From: a bacterium
GTDB lineage: Bacteria > Planctomycetota > Phycisphaerae > Phycisphaerales > UBA1924
Length of the DNA: 5,800 nt
Reading direction: 5' to 3'
NCBI GenBank assembly: GCA_002401225.1
Contig: NVSM01000023.1
Span: 24,783-30,582, forward strand
In this document: in pieces, positions 1-5,282 of the stretch
How the letters are laid out: each line of letters begins with the position of its first letter
How positions within the stretch are numbered: position 1 is the stretch's first letter
The notes under the pieces: generated by a model
What the model was told of the DNA's origin: nothing
The model's input: the letters and a program-made list of their open reading frames with translations, nothing else
Databases searched by the model: none
Made by a program: the position numbers and the translations under genes

Positions 1-1706
1 TTGATCTCTGGGACACAGACGGCATTCAAACAAACATCGAACCACTATTTACACAATACAGTCCCGCGCATATTCCGGCATTTACTCAGATGGACGGCTC
101 AAGTGATGTTTGGGGAGGAGCTGTAGTTTTATTTGATATCGATCCGGGCCTCTCATATTTCCAAAAAGCCAGAATCGTCTCCGGCGAAAATACAGATCAT
201 GCCTATCGTGCGGTTCTCTTTGAATATCTGAACCAACTTGACGCATCCCCTAAGTATGCCCACGAGCTACGGTGGGATACCACGATTCACCCCCCTTTAA
301 CGAGAGGCTTCTTTTTTTACGGCGCTCCTAGTTTTTCAGTGATTCACTGGATTGATGTCAACCCAGATTCAGCGATCGTTGATTTGCAAAGTATTCACAC
401 AAGAAATGTACGCTCAAGCATAGATGTCTGGGGTACCGAGTTTAATGACTATCAGTGGTTTCCAATCGATCTCTTGTGGAATGAAGAATCGCCAGACGAT
501 TGTGCATACGAGTTTATGACACGAGGTGGAGGGCGAGATGTCGCGTGGAACACGCTCAACACAGGAATGCCATTCGGAGGCGTTGATGGCGCAGATTTAC
601 AGTTCACAAATGTGATAATAAACGATTTTAACTACCTGGAAAACAGCTCCTGCGGAAACAACTGGTTTGTATTGGATGATGTGGATATTTTACGATTCCG
701 CCCATGGCGAGATAGTGTCCAAAATGTCAACAACAGTGCCACAATCAATGGACACATCTTTGAATTTCTCACCCAATACCGTGAAGGAAACATTCGTCCA
801 TTGATCAATGCTGATTTTACAAACCCAATTTCTGCAATCACGGCTGCTGCTCAAGACCTCGACAACACCGTCGCACTCATCAACGCATACATCACACTCG
901 CAGCTCCCGATGCAGTTGCCCACAGCGAAATCCTCCGCAGCGCACTCCGCGCAGCCCTAGGACAAAGCGAAATCGGATTGCGATCAGCAGATGTCATCCA
1001 ACTCATTCTTGAGTTCCAGACCCTGGCATCGGCCCGCGATCCCCGTTCACCAGCAGACCCAGCATTCGATTTCCATGTGCTCGATCAGATCCTCAATCAA
1101 CGCATCGACTTTGTTCATGATGAAATAAACCGAGCGATCGCTTTGCCGCTCGAATCTCCACCATACATCGAATGGATGCTCGCAGAACTCAACGATGTCC
1201 GTGATTATGTCTTCGCCCCAGCACGCGACGATGCCTATCAATCCACTGGCACAACCATCATTGTTGATTCAGCCTCGGGTGTCATGGCAAACGACACGCT
1301 CCAAGAATACAGAATCATCACAATCGATCCATCCTTCGGCGAACTCCCAACCAACGGCAGCTTGACGCTCAACATTGACGGCTCGTTTGAGTACACTCCG
1401 AATCCTGGATTCTCAGGAACAGATTCATTCACCTACCGCCTTGTCGGGACAATCGTCGAGGGGTTACCCAGCCCTGAAGATGGTCAGTTTGTTTCAGAGC
1501 CTGCGACAGTCACAGTGAACACCCAAACGGTTGGCTGTTCGCTTGCAGATACAAATGCGGATGGAGTCATCAACTTCTTCGATATCTCAACATTCCTTCA
1601 GGCATTCACAGCCCAAGATCTCGCAGCAGATTTCAACAATGACGGCTTGCTCAACTTCTTCGATATCAGCACATTCCTGCAAATATTCGCTATGGGATGC
1701 CCATAA
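1..1706 (+). CDS. Exported multidomain protein with cadherin-like Ig domain and C-terminal dockerin-like tail (5' partial)
   Basis: The reading frame is open from base 3, so the start, and presumably a signal peptide, lie upstream; 567 residues are visible, ending in TAA at 1704-1706. Bases 3 to about 830 encode an aromatic- and Asp-rich, probably beta-sandwich region that I do not recognise. One stretch ends in DDVDILRF, a style seen in jelly-roll lectin-like domains, but this is weak evidence. About 840-1220 encodes a helical region rich in Ala, Leu and Ile. About 1227-1523 encodes a VCBS/cadherin-like Ig domain: it opens with DDAY, has GVMANDTL, then NGSLTLN, DGSFEYTP and TDSFTYRL, the usual order for this fold. 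Bases 1536-1703 encode two dockerin-like calcium loops (DTNADGVINFFDIS and DFNNDGLLNFFDIS) flanked by GC and GCP, a tail often called GC-type dockerin in planctomycete annotation. Inferred role: a cell-surface or secreted protein, perhaps in adhesion or polymer binding. No catalytic motif is visible. Confidence 0.85.
   Translation, partial: DLWDTDGIQTNIEPLFTQYSPAHIPAFTQMDGSSDVWGGAVVLFDIDPGLSYFQKARIVSGENTDHAYRAVLFEYLNQLDASPKYAHELRWDTTIHPPLTRGFFFYGAPSFSVIHWIDVNPDSAIVDLQSIHTRNVRSSIDVWGTEFNDYQWFPIDLLWNEESPDDCAYEFMTRGGGRDVAWNTLNTGMPFGGVDGADLQFTNVIINDFNYLENSSCGNNWFVLDDVDILRFRPWRDSVQNVNNSATINGHIFEFLTQYREGNIRPLINADFTNPISAITAAAQDLDNTVALINAYITLAAPDAVAHSEILRSALRAALGQSEIGLRSADVIQLILEFQTLASARDPRSPADPAFDFHVLDQILNQRIDFVHDEINRAIALPLESPPYIEWMLAELNDVRDYVFAPARDDAYQSTGTTIIVDSASGVMANDTLQEYRIITIDPSFGELPTNGSLTLNIDGSFEYTPNPGFSGTDSFTYRLVGTIVEGLPSPEDGQFVSEPATVTVNTQTVGCSLADTNADGVINFFDISTFLQAFTAQDLAADFNNDGLLNFFDISTFLQIFAMGCP
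1570..1667 (+). repeat. Tandem dockerin-like EF-hand repeats with 17-bp identical core
   Basis: The sequence TCAACTTCTTCGATATC occurs at 1570-1586 and again, identically, at 1651-1667. The copies are 81 bp apart, which is exactly 27 codons and keeps the frame. Each lies inside one calcium-loop/helix unit of the C-terminal tail (NFFDIS followed by TFLQ). The flanking codons differ (ctcaacattccttcag versus agcacattcctgcaa), so this is an internal protein-domain duplication that has diverged, not a recent DNA duplication or a mobile-element repeat. Confidence 0.85.
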
Positions 1707-1741
1707 CCGAAGCTTCAAAAGAGTGATCAATTTATACAACC

Positions 1742-1773
1742 AACACCATGGCTCAAGTGAGCCATGGTGTTTT
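1742..1773 (+). terminator. Intrinsic terminator-like hairpin between convergent genes
   Basis: AACACCATGGCTC (1742-1754) pairs perfectly with GAGCCATGGTGTT (1759-1771) around a four-base AAGT loop. On the plus strand it is followed by a short T run (1770-1773) and then CAATC, so the tail is modest. It sits 35 bases after the stop of the exported-protein gene and directly abuts the stop codon (1775-1773) of the oppositely oriented dehydrogenase gene. It could therefore end transcription from both sides. The minus-strand tail (GGTTGTATAAATT) is less U-rich, so the plus-strand terminator role is better supported. Confidence 0.75.
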
Positions 1774-2927
1774 CAATCAAGGCTTGATTGAGCATACGAG
1801 TACGCAATGTCTCGCTGTCCGAGTTCATTAAGCACATGATCCACAAGCCCGGATTGAGGGCCAAGCAACTCGGGCGTAATAACTCCGCGCATGGTAATCT
1901 TATCATTGGCAATCATCCGTGCGATAATCGCACACGGCAGAGCTGTCGTACGCGACATACTCGTCGCCCCCTTGTTGAAGTAATCGAGCAGATCCCACTG
2001 ATGCCGAACGCTCTTGCCTGCTTTATCAGTTCCGTCAACAAGAACGCGCATGATCGTCAAATCTTCTTCGAGTTCCTCGTAGGTCCATTTCGGGAACATC
2101 AACTTACTGATCACATCCAAAGGCTTCACGCTCCCGCCATCAACATCTATCCGATCTTGGCTAAACAAGCCCGTTTCTCGGAACACACGCATCAACTCAA
2201 TATGCCCAGGATACCGCAGCGTCTTCTCTTTCATAAACGGCACATCCATCGAATACGCAAGGCTCCGAAGCCCATCCGTATTAAATGACTCAAGCGTGCC
2301 AAGCCCATCAAAGTCCATCAACTCCGGCTCGCTCAACGCCTCGCGCACTACGATCTTCCCATGTTCCACAATACGCGATGGCCGGGTATATTCCTCAAGA
2401 ACATCCGCGGGTGAGAACCCTGCTTTGTACTCAAATGGCCAGTTCCGAACCCGAGGCAAGCCGCCCACATAAATCTCAATGTTCTGACACTCCTCAAGCA
2501 AACTCGCCCCATACCCCGCGAGCATATTGCTCATCCCGGGCGCGACCCCACAATCAACCACCGCAGTCACTCCATGCTCTTTGGCCAATGCATCAAGATC
2601 CCAAGCATCTTCGGACATGAACGAGATATCCGCATAGTTTTTCCCAGATTCAATAATCGCACGCAATGAAGCAAACCCAATCTTGCTCGCGAGTGCTCCA
2701 AGAACGATATCAAAGTCTGCAATCACTTCCTTCAGCACGGCCACATCACCAAGATCCGCAACCCGTGTCTGAATCTCAACCCCCATCTTCGCAGCCTGTT
2801 TTTTCGCTTTATCAAGCGATTCGCTTCGGATATCAACAAGAGTCACTTCAAATTCAGGATCACCCGCCAAATCAACAGCCATCACTGTTCCAACCATCCC
2901 CGCGCCAAGTACAACTGCTTTCTTCAT
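1773..2927 (-). CDS. Saccharopine dehydrogenase family oxidoreductase, lysine 6-dehydrogenase-like
   Basis: A 384-residue NAD(P)-dependent dehydrogenase, probably cytosolic. The N-terminus is a Rossmann fold: MKKAVVLGAGMVG gives the G8-x-G10-x-x-G13 dinucleotide loop, and an acidic residue follows beta 2 (LVDIRSE, Asp32), which usually favours NAD over NADP. The middle has the family's substrate-domain signature DCGVAPGMSNMLAG (125-138), followed by VGGLP (154-158), FEYKAGFSP and EKTLRYPGH (234-242). These motifs and the length closely resemble L-lysine 6-dehydrogenase, which oxidatively deaminates the lysine epsilon-amino group; saccharopine or carboxynorspermidine dehydrogenase activity is less likely but not excluded. 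The start at 2927 is chosen because GGAG lies 8 bases upstream and the Rossmann strand begins at residue 3. The frame stays open for 94 more codons upstream, but that extension has no family similarity and overlaps the divergent cytochrome gene. The gene stands alone on its strand. Substrate assignment is inference. Confidence 0.9.
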   Translation of the reverse strand: MKKAVVLGAGMVGTVMAVDLAGDPEFEVTLVDIRSESLDKAKKQAAKMGVEIQTRVADLGDVAVLKEVIADFDIVLGALASKIGFASLRAIIESGKNYADISFMSEDAWDLDALAKEHGVTAVVDCGVAPGMSNMLAGYGASLLEECQNIEIYVGGLPRVRNWPFEYKAGFSPADVLEEYTRPSRIVEHGKIVVREALSEPELMDFDGLGTLESFNTDGLRSLAYSMDVPFMKEKTLRYPGHIELMRVFRETGLFSQDRIDVDGGSVKPLDVISKLMFPKWTYEELEEDLTIMRVLVDGTDKAGKSVRHQWDLLDYFNKGATSMSRTTALPCAIIARMIANDKITMRGVITPELLGPQSGLVDHVLNELGQRDIAYSYAQSSLD

Positions 2928-2935
2928 CGCTTTAT

Positions 2936-2939
2936 CTCC
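2936..2939 (-). promoter_or_regulatory. Shine-Dalgarno site (GGAG) setting the dehydrogenase start
   Basis: Read on the minus strand, TTGGAGATAAAGCG precedes the ATG at 2927. GGAG is 8 bases from the start codon, a normal spacing. It decides for this ATG over in-frame upstream starts. Confidence 0.75.
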
Positions 2940-3095
2940 AAGAGTCACCATGCAATCTATGTGCATTTGAGCTCCCAAGAGTCTAGCGGCTTCACCCTCA
3001 ATAGACCGTTGTTCTTGAATGCCTCCGTCTGTCAATGCTCGAATCCCAATAAAAATGACACACTTCCCAATCCGCATCCCTACACTGCTCTGTTC

Positions 3096-3917
3096 ATGGA
3101 TGATTCTGATCAACAAGCGCAATGTCTCCCCAACTACTGGAACGCGCGATGCCATCCAGGCCTCAAGGGTGCATTCATTTCTATTCTCGCACTTGCTTTT
3201 GTTCTTCAAACCTATCTTGTCTATACAGATTCAACCCAAACAACCCCACTGAATCATCAGCAAAGTGCAGGGCGACAAGTGTGGCTACAAAACAACTGCC
3301 AAGCCTGTCATCAACTCTACGGCTTCGGTGGCTTTCTCGGCCCAGATCTCACCAACGCAGCCCAACGACTCAACCAGTCCCAACTCGAGTCCCAACTCGT
3401 CCTCGGACAAGGGCAAATGCCCGCGTTTGATTTCGACCAAGATCAAACCGACTCCCTCTGGGCTTTTCTCGTCGCCATGAACCAAACTGGAATCGGTCAG
3501 GCGCGAAACCCGAATCTCATCAAGACCGCAAACCCCAAAGAGGCTCGCACTTCCCCAGCCAATATCGCTGTCGGCAACGCACTCCACGAGTCAAACAATC
3601 ATATCGCAACTGCCGGCTTCGAGATCTTCCAATCGCAAAACTGCCAATCTTGCCATGTCCTCTTCGCAAACTCTTCCATTGGTGCGCCAGACCTTACCCA
3701 TTCTGCAACCTTGCTCTCATCTGCTGATCTCGATCATGTGCTCGAATACGGCCGACTTCCCAAAATGCCTCGCCCAACCCTCACACCAGATGAACGCGCA
3801 AAGGTACAAGCCTTCATTACCTACATCGCTCAGCACAGAGCATCAATACTCGAAAAAATCGAATCGGAGCCATCTCCATTCTGGGCATCACTTCCTTGGT
3901 GGGAGTTTGAAGAATGA
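3096..3917 (+). CDS. Membrane-anchored di-heme cytochrome c, NorC-like with second heme domain
   Basis: From the ATG at 3096 the product is 273 residues. It has a short cytoplasmic N-terminus, one membrane helix (about 24-43) and two periplasmic class-I cytochrome c domains. Domain 1 has GRQVWLQNNCQACH (haem Cys68, Cys71, His72), then GPDL and a likely axial Met108 in GQMPAFDF, close to the NorC pattern. Domain 2 has QNCQSCH (Cys183, Cys186, His187), again APDL, and a likely Met224 in LPKMPRPTLTPDE. NorC normally carries one such domain; the second resembles the tandem arrangement of CcoP-type subunits. It ends EFEE, and its TGA overlaps the next gene's ATG by 4 bases, so the two are very likely co-translated and form one complex. 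Inferred role: pass electrons from a soluble donor to the downstream haem subunit. The frame is open upstream to a GTG at 2961, but the 45 extra residues look non-coding. No Shine-Dalgarno precedes 3096, so the start is inferred from topology. Confidence 0.88.
   Translation: MDDSDQQAQCLPNYWNARCHPGLKGAFISILALAFVLQTYLVYTDSTQTTPLNHQQSAGRQVWLQNNCQACHQLYGFGGFLGPDLTNAAQRLNQSQLESQLVLGQGQMPAFDFDQDQTDSLWAFLVAMNQTGIGQARNPNLIKTANPKEARTSPANIAVGNALHESNNHIATAGFEIFQSQNCQSCHVLFANSSIGAPDLTHSATLLSSADLDHVLEYGRLPKMPRPTLTPDERAKVQAFITYIAQHRASILEKIESEPSPFWASLPWWEFEE
3901..3905 (+). promoter_or_regulatory. Shine-Dalgarno site (GGGAG) for the NorB-like gene inside the cytochrome gene
   Basis: GGGAG at 3901-3905 lies 8 bases before the ATG at 3914, within the last codons of the cytochrome c gene. 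With the ATGA overlap it supports translational coupling of the pair, and it fixes the start of the second gene. Confidence 0.75.
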
Positions 3918-5281
3918 GCGTAGATGAAGATCATCATCAAACCGAATTGTTGCGAAGCCGAGTAACCCTCACCTATATGCGCGGGGCCATTGTCTCGCTT
4001 TCCATCGCCCTGATCGCGGGCGTCCTTGGCGTGGCCTACTACATACCCGCTTTGGCACCAATCATCCAAAAGCTCGGGATCAACTTCACATCCCTCCGTC
4101 CAATCCATACTACTTTCGCTGTCGTCTTCATTATCCTCGCAGGAATCTCGGTCATCCACCGCTACCTCGAAGATGTCGCTCCAGCAATCCAGCCCGCCGA
4201 ACGGCTCAGGCTACGCGTACAGTTTGTTCTCTGGATGATCGCAGGAGTAGGAATCCTTGTCACCCTTGCTCTCGGGTTCTTTTCCGGGCGAGAATACATG
4301 GGCTTCCATCCGATTTTCTCCATCCCAATCATTCTCGGTTGGCTTCTCTGCTGCTGGAACTTTTTCGCACATGTACGCAAAGGTATTCTTTGTAAACCAA
4401 TGCATGTCACGATGTGGAGTATCGGGCTTCTCTTTTTTATCTACACATTCATAGAGCAGCACGCCTGGCTTCTCCCTGGAATCTTCGCCAATCCAATCGT
4501 TGATATGCAACTCCAATGGAAAGCAACCGGCACGCTCGTCGGCAGCTTTAACCTCCTCGTCTACGGCACGCTCTACTACATCGCAACCAAAATCAGCAAG
4601 AACGATTCCTACGCACACTGCCGACTCGCCTACGCACTCTTCGCAGTGGGGCTCCTCAACTCATTCACAAACTTCGCCCACCATACCTACCACCTCCCAC
4701 AAAGCACCATCGTGAAGCAGATCAGCTTTGTCATCTCAATGACCGAGATCGTGCTTCTTACCCGTGTTGTTTGGGATATCGCTGCGATGGTCAAAGCAAA
4801 GAAACTCTCAACACCCTGTTCGGTTCAACTCTTCCTGACTGCGGCCAAGTGGTGGACAGCATTCATCCTCGCAACTTCAATCTTCATCTCAATCCCACCA
4901 ATCAACGCCCTCATTCACGGCACAACCGTTGTCATGGGGCACGCGATGGGGGCCGAAATCGGTATCGACGCAATGGTCCTCTTTGCAGCGATCACTTGGA
5001 TATTGATCGAACGACAAGAAGGCAAAACAACCACGCCTTGCAATCTTGATTCAAATCGATTCAGGAACAACATCATCGGCTTCAATATCTCAGTCGGCGC
5101 CTTGGTCGTTTGGCTCACAACTGCGGGCACAATAACTGCGGTATACCGATTTGAAGGCCTCGCCAATCCCCAATGGCTCACTGTCTCAGGGCCGTTCATC
5201 TTCTTTGCGACCGGTATCGCATCCGCCTACTTCTTGGCTCGCTTGCTTTGGGAATGGTTAAAACTGCTCTTCAAGCCCTAA
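3914..5281 (+). CDS. Divergent heme-copper oxidase superfamily subunit I, NorB/cbb3-like, lacking some canonical ligands
   Basis: A 455-residue integral membrane protein with about 12 hydrophobic segments (roughly 22-44, 62-84, 103-122, 133-153, 163-183, 204-226, 236-255, 268-292, 312-333, 337-363, 387-409, 424-446), the normal NorB size and topology. Conserved landmarks by eye: LRPIHTT with His65 (low-spin haem ligand, like NorB His60); GREY at 125-128 (NorB GRE); FAHH with His256/His257 (like His258/His259); Glu278 exactly 21 residues after the second His (like Glu280); and HGT at 335 followed 8 residues later by His343 (like His347, high-spin haem). Differences: in helix VI the first metal-ligand His and catalytic Glu of NorB (HxxxE) are absent, with LQWKATGTLVG here, and the HGH of helix X reads HAM, putting Met345 at the second low-spin haem position. 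The partner is the di-heme cytochrome c just upstream, overlapping by ATGA. Family membership is confident. Activity (NO reduction, O2 reduction or something else) is unknown, and the missing ligands argue against simple NorB or CcoN annotation. Confidence 0.88.
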   Translation: MSVDEDHHQTELLRSRVTLTYMRGAIVSLSIALIAGVLGVAYYIPALAPIIQKLGINFTSLRPIHTTFAVVFIILAGISVIHRYLEDVAPAIQPAERLRLRVQFVLWMIAGVGILVTLALGFFSGREYMGFHPIFSIPIILGWLLCCWNFFAHVRKGILCKPMHVTMWSIGLLFFIYTFIEQHAWLLPGIFANPIVDMQLQWKATGTLVGSFNLLVYGTLYYIATKISKNDSYAHCRLAYALFAVGLLNSFTNFAHHTYHLPQSTIVKQISFVISMTEIVLLTRVVWDIAAMVKAKKLSTPCSVQLFLTAAKWWTAFILATSIFISIPPINALIHGTTVVMGHAMGAEIGIDAMVLFAAITWILIERQEGKTTTPCNLDSNRFRNNIIGFNISVGALVVWLTTAGTITAVYRFEGLANPQWLTVSGPFIFFATGIASAYFLARLLWEWLKLLFKP

Positions 5282-5282
5282 A

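Noticed and set aside
1788..2986. Open frames on the plus strand across the dehydrogenase gene
   Set aside because: They are antisense shadows of a well-supported gene; the Ser/Gln/His/Pro-rich translations have no recognisable domain.
3030..3035. Perfect minus-strand TTGACA as a -35 box for the dehydrogenase
   Set aside because: No TATAAT-like hexamer lies 16-18 bases downstream on that strand (ACAACG is at 17), so a sigma-70 promoter is not supported.
3123..3155. C-x8-C-H in the cytochrome N-terminus (Cys10, Cys19, His20) as a third, unusual haem c motif
   Set aside because: It lies before the membrane helix and so on the cytoplasmic side, where haem c is not attached. The spacing is far from CxxCH, and no surrounding cytochrome fold is seen.
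2928..3209. 94-codon N-terminal extension of the dehydrogenase on the minus strand
   Set aside because: The dinucleotide-binding strand begins right after the Met at 2927, which has GGAG 8 bases upstream. The extension would overlap the divergent cytochrome gene and shows no family similarity.
4162..4618. Minus-strand open frames opposite the NorB-like gene
   Set aside because: They lie antisense to conserved membrane helices and have no ribosome site or domain signature.
3914..5281. Calling the large subunit a standard norB or ccoN
   Set aside because: The overall fold matches, but the helix VI His/Glu and the second helix X His are missing by eye, so a specific gene symbol or activity would overstate the evidence.
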